DNA from: Mycobacterium sp. AT1
GTDB taxonomy: Bacteria; Actinomycetota; Actinomycetes; Mycobacteriales; Mycobacteriaceae
Length of the DNA: 64,000 nucleotides
NCBI RefSeq assembly: GCF_002043095.1
Contig: NZ_MVOC01000076.1
Span: forward strand, 41,264 to 105,263
Direction of reading: 5' to 3'
In this document: in pieces, positions 1 through 8,870 of the stretch
Layout of the letters: every line of letters begins with the position of its first letter
How positions within the stretch are numbered: position 1 is the stretch's first letter
Program-made: the position numbers and the translations under genes
Notes under the pieces: model-generated
What the model was told of the DNA's origin: nothing
Database searches by the model: none
Seen by the model: the letters and a program-made list of their open reading frames with translations, nothing else

Positions 1-399
1 CCCGGCGACACCCTCGAGGTCACGGTGCTCGGCACTGACTTCACGCTGCCGGAACCCGCGCCCGCCGGTTACGTCGTCGTCGGTGACACGGCGTCGTTGC
101 CGGCGATCAACTCGCTGCTCGACGCCATCGGCAACGTGCAGGCCAAGGTGTTCCTCGAGTCATCCCACGCCGACGACCGCGAACTGCCCGTCGCCGGGGG
201 CGACGTCACGTGGATCGACCGCAAGAACGGCGGTGAGGCGTTGGTCGAGGCCGTCCGGTCGTCGGCTTTCACGGCGCTGGACCACTTCGGCTGGGTGGCC
301 TGCGACAACCGCACCACCCGCGCGATCGCCAAGGTCCTCCGGGAGGACTACGGGATACCGCGCAGGGCCGTCAAGGCGCAGGCCTACTGGGCGGGCTGA
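1..399 (+). CDS. Siderophore-interacting protein, C-terminal part (cut by window edge)
   Basis: The reading frame is open from base 1, so the start lies outside the window; about 132 residues are visible. Segments such as VVVGDTASLPAI, a central FLES strand, and the ending WVACDNRTTRAIAKVLRED...YGIPRRAVKAQAYWAG match the C-terminal NAD(P)H-binding domain of SIP-type ferric-siderophore reductases. These cytoplasmic flavoproteins release iron from imported siderophores. The FAD-binding N-terminal domain is not visible. Family assignment rests on recognised motifs, without an alignment. Confidence 0.82.
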   Translation, partial: PGDTLEVTVLGTDFTLPEPAPAGYVVVGDTASLPAINSLLDAIGNVQAKVFLESSHADDRELPVAGGDVTWIDRKNGGEALVEAVRSSAFTALDHFGWVACDNRTTRAIAKVLREDYGIPRRAVKAQAYWAG

Positions 400-515
400 C
401 GCCGACTCAGTCAAGATCAACTCCGGTGAGAAATGTGCCGCGGGGCGGGCGGCTGGCGCATACGCTTTGGCCCATCGCCGAAGCGCGGCGGTTCCTTCGG
501 TGAGCGGATGGCCCA

Positions 516-2891
516 ATGAGTGGTACGGAACGGGCGCAGGTTCGGCGCGACATCCTTCCCATCCCCGACGTTCCCCACGTCGGGCTGACGACATACGACG
601 CCAAGGATCCGGACACCAGCTACCCGCCGATCCGCGACGTGCGTCCCCCTGACGGCGCCCCCAACGTGCTCGTCATCCTCGTCGACGACGTCGGATTCGG
701 GGCCAGCAGCGCCTTCGGTGGACCCTGTCAAACACCGAATTTCGAGAAATTGGCGTCGAATGGCTTGAAATACAACCGTTTCCACACCACGGCGCTGTGT
801 TCGCCGACTCGGCAGGCGCTGCTCACCGGTCGCAACCATCACTCGGTGGGCATGGGCAACATCACCGAAACAGCCACGGCGGCACCGGGATACACCTCGG
901 TGCTGCCGAACACCAAGGCTCCACTGGCGTTGACGCTCAAGTTGAACGGGTATGCGACGGCGCAGTTTGGCAAGTGCCACGAAGTGCCGGTCTGGCAGAC
1001 CAGTCCGGCAGGTCCGTTCACCGCGTGGCCGACGGGCGGCGGCGGTTTCGAGTACTTCTACGGCTTCATCGGCGGCGAGAACAATCAATGGGACCCGGCG
1101 CTGTATGAGGGCACGACCCCGATCGAGCCGCCCAAGACTCCTGCTGAGGGCTACCACTTGACCGAGGACCTGACCGACAAGGCGATCAACTGGGCACGTC
1201 AGCAGAAGGCGCTCCTGCCCGACAAGCCGTTCTTCATGTACTTCGCGCCGGGCGCCACGCACGCCCCGCATCACGTGCCACCGGAGTGGATCGAGAAGTA
1301 TCGGGGCAAGTTCGCCCATGGCTGGGATCGTCAGCGCGAGATCACCTTCGAGCGGCAGCAGGAACTCGGGGTCATCGGACCCGATGCCGTGCTGACCCCG
1401 CGGGACGCGGAGATCCCGGCGTGGGACGACATGGACCCCGCGCTCAAGCCGGCGTTGGAACGCCAGATGGAGGTGTATGCCGCCTTCATGGAGCACACCG
1501 ATCATCACGTCGGTCGGCTGCTCGATTCACTCGGCCCCGTGCTCGACGACACGCTGGTCTACCTCATCATCGGGGACAACGGGGCGTCGGCCGAGGGCAC
1601 GCTACAGGGCGCCTTCAACGAGATGGCGAACTTCAACGGGATGGCCGAGATCGAGACCCCCGAGTTCTTGGCGTCGAAGATCGACGAGTTCGGCGGCGAG
1701 GGCTCATACGGCCACTACGCCGTCGGGTGGGCGTGGGCGATGGATTCGCCCTATCAGTGGACCAAGCAGGTGGCGTCGCACTGGGGCGGCACCCGCAATG
1801 GCACGATCGTGCACTGGCCCAAGGGAATTCAAGACAAGGGCGGGCACCGCAACCAGTTCAGTCACGTGATCGACCTGGCACCAACGATTCTGGAGGCGGC
1901 TGGCATTCCCGCGCCGACGATGGTCAACGGTGTGATGCAGAGTCCGTACGAGGGTACGAGCATGCTCTACAGCTTCGACGACGGCGACGCCCAGGAGCGG
2001 CACCAGACGCAGTACTTCGAGATGTTCTGCAATCGAGGCATTTACCACAAGGGCTGGAGCGCGGTGACCAAGCACCGCACCCCGTGGGCGATGGGCGGCG
2101 CGGTGATGCCCGCCTTCGACGACGACGTGTGGGAGCTCTACGACGGCAACGTGGACTGGACGCAAGCCAACGACCTGTCGAAGGAGCGCCCGGAAAAGTT
2201 GCACGAGCTGCAACGGCTGTGGTTGATCGAAGCGGTCAAGTACAACGTGCTGCCGCTCGACGACCGCCAGATCGAGCGGATCAACCCCACCTTGGCGGGC
2301 CGACCGTCGCTGATCAAGGGCAACAGTCAATTGTTGTTCGGGAACATGGGCCGGCTATCGGAGAACAGCGTCGTCGACGTCAAGAACAAATCGTTCGCCG
2401 TCACCTCCGAAGTCGACGTGCCCGCGGGCGGTGCCGACGGCGTGATCATCGCCCAGGGTGGTCGGTTCGGAGGGTGGAGTCTGTACGCCACGGGTGGTCG
2501 GGCCAAGTTCTACTACAACGTACTTGGCATCGAGTCCTACGAGATCGAGGCGACGGAGCCCGTTCCCGTTGGCACCACCCAGGTGCGGATGGAGTTCGAC
2601 TACGACGGTGGTGGAATGGGCAAGGGCGGCAACGTGGTTCTCTACTACGACGGTAGGGAAGTTGGTAGCGGGCGAGTCGCTCGGACACAGGGCTTCATCT
2701 TCTCGGCCGACGAGACCACCGACGTCGGCCGCGAGACGGGCACCACCGTCAGCCCGGACTACACCGCCCACACCAGCACGTTCAGCGGAAAGGTCGACTG
2801 GGTGCGCATCGATCTGGGCGAGGACGCGAAGGATGCCGATCACTACATCGACCCCGACGAGCGCTTTCGGGTGGCGATGGCCAGGCAGTAG
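516..2891 (+). CDS. Arylsulfatase
   Basis: A 791-residue sulfatase. The N-terminal strand LVILVDDVGFG supplies the metal-binding Asp pair. CSPTR with Cys95 is the CxPxR signature, in which the Cys is converted to formylglycine and attacks the sulfate ester. GRNHHSVGMG and a later IIGDNGAS segment supply the remaining metal and substrate ligands. The length fits long mycobacterial AtsA/AtsD-like enzymes, which carry a C-terminal beta-rich domain (here about residues 620-780). No signal peptide is apparent, so it is probably cytoplasmic. It would release sulfate from aryl or alkyl sulfate esters. It is convergent with the TetR gene at 2893, with one base between them. Confidence 0.9.
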   Translation: MSGTERAQVRRDILPIPDVPHVGLTTYDAKDPDTSYPPIRDVRPPDGAPNVLVILVDDVGFGASSAFGGPCQTPNFEKLASNGLKYNRFHTTALCSPTRQALLTGRNHHSVGMGNITETATAAPGYTSVLPNTKAPLALTLKLNGYATAQFGKCHEVPVWQTSPAGPFTAWPTGGGGFEYFYGFIGGENNQWDPALYEGTTPIEPPKTPAEGYHLTEDLTDKAINWARQQKALLPDKPFFMYFAPGATHAPHHVPPEWIEKYRGKFAHGWDRQREITFERQQELGVIGPDAVLTPRDAEIPAWDDMDPALKPALERQMEVYAAFMEHTDHHVGRLLDSLGPVLDDTLVYLIIGDNGASAEGTLQGAFNEMANFNGMAEIETPEFLASKIDEFGGEGSYGHYAVGWAWAMDSPYQWTKQVASHWGGTRNGTIVHWPKGIQDKGGHRNQFSHVIDLAPTILEAAGIPAPTMVNGVMQSPYEGTSMLYSFDDGDAQERHQTQYFEMFCNRGIYHKGWSAVTKHRTPWAMGGAVMPAFDDDVWELYDGNVDWTQANDLSKERPEKLHELQRLWLIEAVKYNVLPLDDRQIERINPTLAGRPSLIKGNSQLLFGNMGRLSENSVVDVKNKSFAVTSEVDVPAGGADGVIIAQGGRFGGWSLYATGGRAKFYYNVLGIESYEIEATEPVPVGTTQVRMEFDYDGGGMGKGGNVVLYYDGREVGSGRVARTQGFIFSADETTDVGRETGTTVSPDYTAHTSTFSGKVDWVRIDLGEDAKDADHYIDPDERFRVAMARQ

Positions 2892-2892
2892 G

Positions 2893-3462
2893 TCAGTGGA
2901 CCCGGCTGTCGTCACCGGCGACGACGGGAAGCACGAACTCTTCGAGCATCCGTCGTTCGTCGGCAGGGTCACGACCGGGAAACGTCAACAGGGAGATCAT
3001 CACTCGCACCAGCCAGCGGGCGCGCGCCTCGACGTCGTCGACGCCCAGCGGCCCGAGGAACGACGTGGCCATGGCCTCGATCACCTCGGACCGGTCGGCC
3101 ATCTCGCCGCCGATTGGTCGCTCGGTGTTGACGAACCATGCTGACAGAGAAGGGCTTTCGCGAACGCTGCTCAGCGCCGCCAAGACGGCCTCGAGCAACC
3201 GTTCACGAGGATCGGCGATCCCCGCGATGCGGCCACCCAGTTCGCGGAACACGCGGCGGGCTTCACGGTGCACGTAGGCGGTGTAGAGGGCGTCGCGGTT
3301 CTCGAAGTAGCGGTACAGCGTTGCGCGTGAACACCCTGCCGCCGTGGCGACGTCGTTCATGGCGACGTTCGCGGCGCCGTGACGGGTGAACAGTGTCTCG
3401 GCCGCGTCGAGAATCCGGTCGGCGGCGGCCTCGACGCGTCGCTCGCCAAGCCAGTCGGCCAT
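2893..3462 (-). CDS. TetR-family regulator downstream of cyp130 (Rv1255c-like)
   Basis: A 189-residue protein from ATG 3462; a longer upstream frame overlaps the P450 gene and is rejected. Residues 10-55 form a TetR helix-turn-helix: RILDAAETLFTRHG, then MNDVATAAGCSRATLYRYF. The C-terminal part is a helical ligand-binding domain. The start lies two bases past the P450 stop, so the two genes are almost certainly co-transcribed and translationally coupled. In M. tuberculosis the CYP130 gene is followed by a TetR gene in the same arrangement, which suggests local control of the operon. The ligand is unknown. Confidence 0.88.
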   Translation of the reverse strand: MADWLGERRVEAAADRILDAAETLFTRHGAANVAMNDVATAAGCSRATLYRYFENRDALYTAYVHREARRVFRELGGRIAGIADPRERLLEAVLAALSSVRESPSLSAWFVNTERPIGGEMADRSEVIEAMATSFLGPLGVDDVEARARWLVRVMISLLTFPGRDPADERRMLEEFVLPVVAGDDSRVH

Positions 3463-3463
3463 G

Positions 3464-4696
3464 CTAGCTGACCCGAAATGGCATCGACAGCGGTCGGCGC
3501 ACGTAACTGCCTCCAGCCCAGACGATGTGGTCCTCGTCGACCTCGAAGTCGGGGATGTGCGCCAGGAGCTCCTCCATGGCGACGCGCGACTCCATGCGGG
3601 CGGCGGCGGCACCGAGGCAGTGGTGCGCACCGTGGCTGAAGGTGAGGATGTTTCTGGGCTTGCGGGTCACGTCGAGGTCTTCGGCGTCGGGACCGTACTG
3701 GCGGTCGTCGCGGTTGCCGGAACCGTAGAGCAGCATCGCGCGCCGACCCTCCGGAATGGTGGTGTCGCCGATGGTCACGTCGCGGGTCACGGTGCGGCCT
3801 AGCAGTTGGACGGGCGAGGTCAGTCGCAAGAATTCGTCAACGGAATCGCTTATCAGCGACGGGTTCTCGACGAGAAGCCGGCGCTGGTCGGGCCGTTGAC
3901 ACAGCAGTTGCACCGAACCGCCGAGCATGCCGGTGGTGGTGTCGTTGCCGCCGGTGACCATCGTGAAGGCGAACGCCAGAATCGACAGCACGCCCGCGAC
4001 GTCACCGTCGGCCCCGATTCCGGCCGCCACCAGGTGGGAAATGGTGTCGTCGGAGTCGTCGACGGGATCGACGCGTCGGCGTTCGATCAGCGCGGTGAAG
4101 TACTCCATCATGTCCCCGAGCGTGTCAAGCGCTCCGCCGATGCCACCGTCTGCGGTGTTGGCTGCGACGATCGCCTCGGTCCACCCGTCGAATCTGTCGC
4201 GGTCGGCCCCGGGCACCCCGAGGTAGTGGGCGACCACCATTGACGGCAGCGGCTTGAACAGTTCGGCCACGACGTCGCCGCCGCCGTTGGCTCGGATGCG
4301 CTTTACCCGCTCCCGCACGTACCGGCGCACCGTCGGTTCGACGGATTCCACCTGCCGCGGCGTGAACCCGCGGGAGACCAGCTTGCGGAACTCGGTGTGC
4401 GCGGGTGGATCCTGCATTACCATAGGCGGGTTGTCCGCCAGGCCAAGCAGTTCCAGCTCGCCGTAGTTGACCGTCAAGCCCTTGGCCGAGGAGAACGTCT
4501 GGTGGTCGCGGGCGGCAGCGAAGACGTCGGCGTGCCGGGACAGCACGTAGTAGTCGTGATTCGGCGCGTCCTCGGGGATCACGTGGTGCACCGGGTCGCG
4601 GTCCCGCAACGACCGGTACATGGGCCAGGGGTTGGGCCAGGTGGCCGCCGTGGCGAGTTCGAACCGCACCTGGGGATGAGACATGACGGTCGACAT
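3464..4696 (-). CDS. cyp130: Cytochrome P450, CYP130 family
   Basis: A 410-residue soluble P450. Visible hallmarks are the I-helix oxygen-activation motif GGNDTT, the K-helix EFLR, and the heme loop FSHGAHHCLG with Cys360 as thiolate ligand. The N-terminus (WPNPWPMYRSLRDRDPVHHV) and C-terminus (GGSYVRRPLSMPFRVS) closely resemble what I recall of M. tuberculosis CYP130 (405 aa). It should accept electrons from a ferredoxin/reductase pair encoded elsewhere. The physiological substrate is not known. The flanking TetR genes and the synteny support the CYP130 call. The start at ATG 4696 is followed by a second in-frame ATG four codons on, which is also possible. Confidence 0.9.
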   Translation of the reverse strand: MSTVMSHPQVRFELATAATWPNPWPMYRSLRDRDPVHHVIPEDAPNHDYYVLSRHADVFAAARDHQTFSSAKGLTVNYGELELLGLADNPPMVMQDPPAHTEFRKLVSRGFTPRQVESVEPTVRRYVRERVKRIRANGGGDVVAELFKPLPSMVVAHYLGVPGADRDRFDGWTEAIVAANTADGGIGGALDTLGDMMEYFTALIERRRVDPVDDSDDTISHLVAAGIGADGDVAGVLSILAFAFTMVTGGNDTTTGMLGGSVQLLCQRPDQRRLLVENPSLISDSVDEFLRLTSPVQLLGRTVTRDVTIGDTTIPEGRRAMLLYGSGNRDDRQYGPDAEDLDVTRKPRNILTFSHGAHHCLGAAAARMESRVAMEELLAHIPDFEVDEDHIVWAGGSYVRRPLSMPFRVS

Positions 4697-4715
4697 GTCT
4701 CATGGATACGACAAT

Positions 4716-4731
4716 TTGATATTCATGTCAA
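4716..4731. promoter_or_regulatory. Candidate TetR operator upstream of cyp130
   Basis: TTGATATTCATGTCAA is a 16-bp imperfect palindrome, with six of eight base pairs symmetric. It lies in the 50-bp gap between the upstream TetR gene and cyp130 and is AT-rich against the local background. Size, symmetry and position fit a TetR-dimer site. Which of the two flanking TetR proteins binds it cannot be told from sequence. Confidence 0.45.
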
Positions 4732-4746
4732 CCCGAGGGCGCATCG

Positions 4747-5406
4747 TCAGCCTGCCGGGTGCCAGCCCCTCATGGCGTCGTCCATCTGCTCGTCGTCCAA
4801 GGCGGCGACGGTAACCGGCCGTTGACCCGGGTGTGCACGCATGCCGTCGAGGAGCAGTGCCACGTACCGACGCCAGAGTTGCGGCTCGACGTGCCCGGCC
4901 CACTCGACCACCGCGCCGGCCAGCAGGCTCACGATCGGCATGTCGCTCGGTCCGACCCCGGGCCGCAGGTAGCCGTCGCGCCTGGCTCGTTCCACCAGGG
5001 CGGAGATGAGCGGGTCGAGCCGTATGCGGGCCCGTTCCACGCGATAGCCGCCGTATGCCTTGCTGTAGAGCATCTCCCGCAAGCCGCGGTCGGTGGCGGT
5101 CAGTTCGCAGGTGTGCTCGACGAAGTAGACGAGGCCGTCCCACGAATGTTCTTGCCGTGATGCGGTTTCCGCGATGCCGGCGATCTGTTCGATGCCGTCT
5201 TCGAAGATGGCCTCCAGCAGTTCCTCCTTGGTGGCGAAGCGTCGGTAGACGGTGCCAACCCCGACGTTGGCATGGTGGGCCACGTCGTTGAGGGTCGCCT
5301 CCAGGCCTCGCGCGGCGAAGAGGGCGCGCGCGCCGTCGAGTACCCGGCGCCGATTGCGCTCCGCGTCCTTGCGAAGCGGTCGGCGGGGTTGCATGCCCTC
5401 GGTCAC
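4747..5406 (-). CDS. TetR-family regulator, divergent from mmpS/mmpL
   Basis: A 219-residue TetR protein. The helix-turn-helix occupies about residues 18-62: RRRVLDGARALFAARG, then LNDVAHHANVGVGTVYRRFATKEELL. A helical C-terminal domain follows. It is transcribed away from the mmpS/mmpL pair, and the 120-bp intergenic region holds three TAAGYGGAT-like half-sites, which makes it the likely repressor of that exporter and of itself. It also lies 50 bp upstream of cyp130 on the same strand, so read-through control of cyp130 is possible. The first codon is ATG 5406, with a second Met at residue 5. Confidence 0.88.
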   Translation of the reverse strand: MTEGMQPRRPLRKDAERNRRRVLDGARALFAARGLEATLNDVAHHANVGVGTVYRRFATKEELLEAIFEDGIEQIAGIAETASRQEHSWDGLVYFVEHTCELTATDRGLREMLYSKAYGGYRVERARIRLDPLISALVERARRDGYLRPGVGPSDMPIVSLLAGAVVEWAGHVEPQLWRRYVALLLDGMRAHPGQRPVTVAALDDEQMDDAMRGWHPAG

Positions 5407-5432
5407 GGTCGCGAGTCTATGTGACGGCCGCC

Positions 5433-5466
5433 ATAAGCGGATTGACCTTATCCACTTATCCGTTTA
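5433..5466. promoter_or_regulatory. Triple half-site operator in the TetR/mmpS divergent promoter
   Basis: TAAGCGGAT (5434-5442), ATCCACTTA (5450-5458, inverted) and ATCCGTTTA (5458-5466, inverted) share the core TAARYGGAT. The first two form an inverted repeat of 10-bp arms with one mismatch and a 7-bp spacer. The region is AT-rich and central between the divergent TetR and mmpS genes. It is a strong candidate operator for the adjacent TetR. Confidence 0.55.
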
Positions 5467-5526
5467 GGTTGGCTAGCTACATGGCCGGCTTCGACTGGTC
5501 GGGGTTCCCCTGGAAAGGCTCGACTC

Positions 5527-5952
5527 TTGATCGCGGTGCTGAGACGGACGTGGTTGCCGCTGCTGGTCGTCGTTGCGATAGCCGTTGGCGCGGTGAGCGT
5601 CTCGTACTTCCGGTCAGTATTCGGTTCCAACGGGGCGGTGGTGACGCCCGTGGGCTCCGACACCGCCGAGTCGTTCAACCCGAAGGTCGTGACCTACGAG
5701 GTGTTCGGGTCCGGCTCAACCGCCACCATCAACTACGCCGACCTCAGCGGAGTGCCACAGCGCACCGGTGAAGTGCCCCTGCCATGGACCCTGACGCTCA
5801 CGACCACGGTGCCGTCCGTCATGCCCAACCTCCTCGCTCAGAGCAACGGCCAAACCATCAGCTGCAGAGTCACCGTGGACCACGTGGTGAAGGACGAAAG
5901 GACGGCCGAGGGCGTGAACTCCGCGACGTACTGCCTGGTGAAGGCCGCATGA
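5527..5952 (+). CDS. MmpS-family membrane/periplasmic accessory protein
   Basis: About 141 residues from TTG 5527; GTG 5536, giving VLRRTWLPLL, is an equally plausible start. One N-terminal membrane segment (LLVVVAIAVGAVSVSYF) precedes a small beta-rich extracytoplasmic domain with VTYEVFGSGSTATINYAD and a late Cys pair, as in MmpS4/MmpS5. MmpS proteins work with an MmpL RND transporter in lipid or siderophore export and drug efflux. The stop overlaps the mmpL start as ATGA, so the two subunits are translationally coupled. The exact paralogue (MmpS4 or MmpS5 type) cannot be assigned. Confidence 0.88.
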   Translation: MIAVLRRTWLPLLVVVAIAVGAVSVSYFRSVFGSNGAVVTPVGSDTAESFNPKVVTYEVFGSGSTATINYADLSGVPQRTGEVPLPWTLTLTTTVPSVMPNLLAQSNGQTISCRVTVDHVVKDERTAEGVNSATYCLVKAA

Positions 5953-8870
5953 GCCTCTTCAAGAGGTCGGGCGGCCAGGACTCCGTCGACGAAGCGCCCA
6001 CGGACGCGATCCCGATTGCGCGCCACGCCGCTCGGTCCCGGCCCTGGCTTCCGCGGTTCCTGCGGGCCTTTGCGATTCCGATCGTGCTGGGGTGGATCGC
6101 CATCGTCGCGCTGCTGAACACCGTCGTCCCCCAGCTCGAAGACGTTGGCAAGCTGCGGGCGGTGTCGATGAGCCCCCAGGATGCGCCCGCGCTGATCGCG
6201 ACCAAACGCGTCGGTGAGGTGTTCGACGAATACAAGACCAACAGCTCGTTGATGGTGGTGCTCGAGGGCGAGGATCCCCTAGGCGCCGACGCGCACACGT
6301 TCTACGACTCGATGGTCCGCAAGCTGCGCGCGGACACCACGCACGTGCAGCACGTCCAGGACTTTTGGGGTGACACCCTGACCGCCGCCGGCGCCCAGAG
6401 CGTCGACGGCAAGGCGGCCTACGTGCAGGTGTACGTCTCCGGCGACCAGGGCGAGGCGCTGGCCAACGAGTCCGTGGAAGCGGTGCGGCACATCGTGAGC
6501 ACCGAACCCGCACCACAGGGTGTCAAGGCGTACGTGACGGGGGCGGCCGCGACGACGACGGATCAGAATGCCGTCGGCGATGCCAGCATGAAGATGATCG
6601 AGGGCCTGACGTTCGCCGTCATCATCGTCATGCTGCTGCTCGTCTACCGCTCCGTCGTCACGGTGCTGATCACCATGTCGATGGTGGTCGTCGGCCTTCT
6701 CTCGGCGCGCGGCATCGTCGCCTTCCTCGGCTTCTACGACGTGTTCAAGCTGACGACCTTCGCGACGAACATGGTGGTGACGCTGGCCATTGCCGCGGCG
6801 ACCGACTACGCGATCTTCCTGATCGGTCGCTACCAGGAGGCCAGGAGGGCCGGCGAGGACCGAGAGTCCGCCTACTACACCATGTTCCACGGCACGGCCC
6901 ACGTCGTGCTGGCATCCGGAATGACCATCGCCGGGGCCACGCTATGCCTGCACTTCACCCGGTTGCCGTACTTCCAGACCATGGGCTTCCCGCTGTCGGT
7001 CGGCATGACGATCGTGGTGGCCGCGGCGCTGACCCTCGGACCGGCGGTCATCTCCCTGGTGACGCGGTTCGGAAAGGTACTGGAACCCAAGGGCAAGGCC
7101 AAGTCCCGGGGCTGGCGCCGTGTCGGAGCGGCCACCGTCCGCTGGCCCGGCGGTGTGCTGATCATCGCCGTCGTCCTGGCCCTCGTCGGCCTGCTGACGC
7201 TGCCCGGCTATCACACCACCTACAACGACCGAAACTTCCTGCCCGCGGACATCCCGGCCAACGTCGGCTACGCCGCCGCCAATCGGCACTTCTCCGAAGC
7301 CAAGATGAATCCCGAGCTGGTGATGGTGCAGGCCGATCACGACCTGCGCAACCCGGCGGACTTCCTGATCATCGACAAGATCGCCAAGGCCATGGTGCAC
7401 GTGCACGGGATCGCGCAGGTTCAGACGATCACCCGGCCCGACGGCAAGCCGATCGAACACGCGTCGCTCGCCTACAACGTCAGCCAGAGTGGCAACGGTC
7501 AGCTGATGAACAACGACTATCAGCAGACCGTGCTGGCCAACACGCTCAAGCAGGCCGAAGAGATGCAGACGTCCATCGACTCGCAGCAGAAGCTCTACGA
7601 CATCACGCTGCAGCTGGCCGACGTCACGCAAAAGATGGCGGCCAAGATGGCCAACACGTCGGACGACATCAAGGACGTCCGCGACCACCTCGCCGACTTC
7701 GACGACACCTTCCGGCCGATGCGCAACTACTTCTACTGGGAGCCGCACTGCTTCGACATCCCGTTGTGCTGGTCGCTGCGCTCGATATTCGACAGCCTGG
7801 ACGGCATCGGCAAGATGTCCGATGACTTCCAAGACATCGTGCCGGATTTGAACCGGATGGCCGAACTGACCCCGCAGATGGCGGCGGCGATGCCTGCGAT
7901 GATCCAAACCTTGAAGAACCAGAAGCAGTATCTGCTCAACCAGTACCAGGCGCAGAAGGCCCAACAGGACCAGAACATCGCCCTGCAGCAGAACTCAACC
8001 GCGATGGGTCAGGCCTTCGACGCCGCGCGCAACGACGACACCTTCTACCTGCCGCCGGAGGCGTTCCAGACCGCCGACTTCCAGCGGGGTATCAAGCTGT
8101 TTCTCTCACCCGACGGACATGCGGTGCGCTTCACCGTCTTTCACCAGGGTGACCCGTTGACGGAGGAGGGGACCTCGCACATCGAGCCGCTGCGGGTCGC
8201 CGCGGTGGACGCCATCAAGGGCACTCCGCTGGAGGGTTCGACCGTGTACGTCGGCGGTAGCGCGGCCACCTACGTGGACATGCAACAAGGCGCGGACTAC
8301 GACCTTCTCATCGCGGCGGTCGCGGCACTGATCCTGATCTTCCTCATCATGGTGCTGCTCACCAGGGCAGTGGTGGCCGCAGCCGTGATCGTCGGAACCG
8401 TGCTGCTGAGTCTCGGTGCGTCCTTTGGGCTTTCGGTCCTGTTGTGGCAGCACGTGATCGGCCTCCCGCTGCACTGGATGGTGCTGCCGATGTCGGTGAT
8501 CGTCCTGCTGGCCGTTGGTGCCGACTACAACCTGCTGCTGGTCTCCCGGATGAAGGAGGAGCTCCACGCCGGGCTGAATACCGGCATCATCCGGTCCATG
8601 GCAGGCACGGGATCGGTGGTCACCTCGGCGGGTCTGGTGTTCGCATTCACCATGATCGCGATGTCGGTGAGCGAGCTAAGGGTCATCGGTCAGGTCGGCA
8701 CCACCATCGGCCTTGGGTTGCTCTTCGACACCCTGGTGGTGCGCTCGCTGATGACGCCGTCGCTCGCCGCGCTGCTTGGCAAGTGGTTCTGGTGGCCGCT
8801 GCACGTGCGCAAGCGTCCGTTGCCACAGCCGTGGCCTCGCCGTGATCCGGTGGAGGCTCCGGCGGGCTAG
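5949..8870 (+). CDS. MmpL-family RND transporter
   Basis: A 973-residue transporter from ATG 5949, which overlaps the mmpS stop. The layout is that of MmpL: one N-terminal helix (IPIVLGWIAIVALLNTVV), a periplasmic domain, a five-helix bundle (around VIIVMLLLVYRSVVTV), a long second periplasmic domain, and a C-terminal five-helix bundle (LLIAAVAALILIFLIMV onward). The second periplasmic domain (roughly residues 500-720) contains a polar helical stretch rich in Gln/Asp and a PHCFDIPLC Cys pair, typical of the MmpL4/MmpL5 class with a periplasmic coiled coil. DY pairs (ATDYAIFLIGRYQEA and GADYNLLLVSRMKEE) mark the proton relay. It probably exports a lipid, siderophore or drug. Confidence 0.92.
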   Translation: MSLFKRSGGQDSVDEAPTDAIPIARHAARSRPWLPRFLRAFAIPIVLGWIAIVALLNTVVPQLEDVGKLRAVSMSPQDAPALIATKRVGEVFDEYKTNSSLMVVLEGEDPLGADAHTFYDSMVRKLRADTTHVQHVQDFWGDTLTAAGAQSVDGKAAYVQVYVSGDQGEALANESVEAVRHIVSTEPAPQGVKAYVTGAAATTTDQNAVGDASMKMIEGLTFAVIIVMLLLVYRSVVTVLITMSMVVVGLLSARGIVAFLGFYDVFKLTTFATNMVVTLAIAAATDYAIFLIGRYQEARRAGEDRESAYYTMFHGTAHVVLASGMTIAGATLCLHFTRLPYFQTMGFPLSVGMTIVVAAALTLGPAVISLVTRFGKVLEPKGKAKSRGWRRVGAATVRWPGGVLIIAVVLALVGLLTLPGYHTTYNDRNFLPADIPANVGYAAANRHFSEAKMNPELVMVQADHDLRNPADFLIIDKIAKAMVHVHGIAQVQTITRPDGKPIEHASLAYNVSQSGNGQLMNNDYQQTVLANTLKQAEEMQTSIDSQQKLYDITLQLADVTQKMAAKMANTSDDIKDVRDHLADFDDTFRPMRNYFYWEPHCFDIPLCWSLRSIFDSLDGIGKMSDDFQDIVPDLNRMAELTPQMAAAMPAMIQTLKNQKQYLLNQYQAQKAQQDQNIALQQNSTAMGQAFDAARNDDTFYLPPEAFQTADFQRGIKLFLSPDGHAVRFTVFHQGDPLTEEGTSHIEPLRVAAVDAIKGTPLEGSTVYVGGSAATYVDMQQGADYDLLIAAVAALILIFLIMVLLTRAVVAAAVIVGTVLLSLGASFGLSVLLWQHVIGLPLHWMVLPMSVIVLLAVGADYNLLLVSRMKEELHAGLNTGIIRSMAGTGSVVTSAGLVFAFTMIAMSVSELRVIGQVGTTIGLGLLFDTLVVRSLMTPSLAALLGKWFWWPLHVRKRPLPQPWPRRDPVEAPAG

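Noticed and set aside
417..1508. Long open frame on the minus strand across the arylsulfatase
   Set aside because: High GC keeps antisense frames open. Its translation is Arg/Gly/Val-rich without domain motifs, while the plus-strand sulfatase has intact catalytic motifs.
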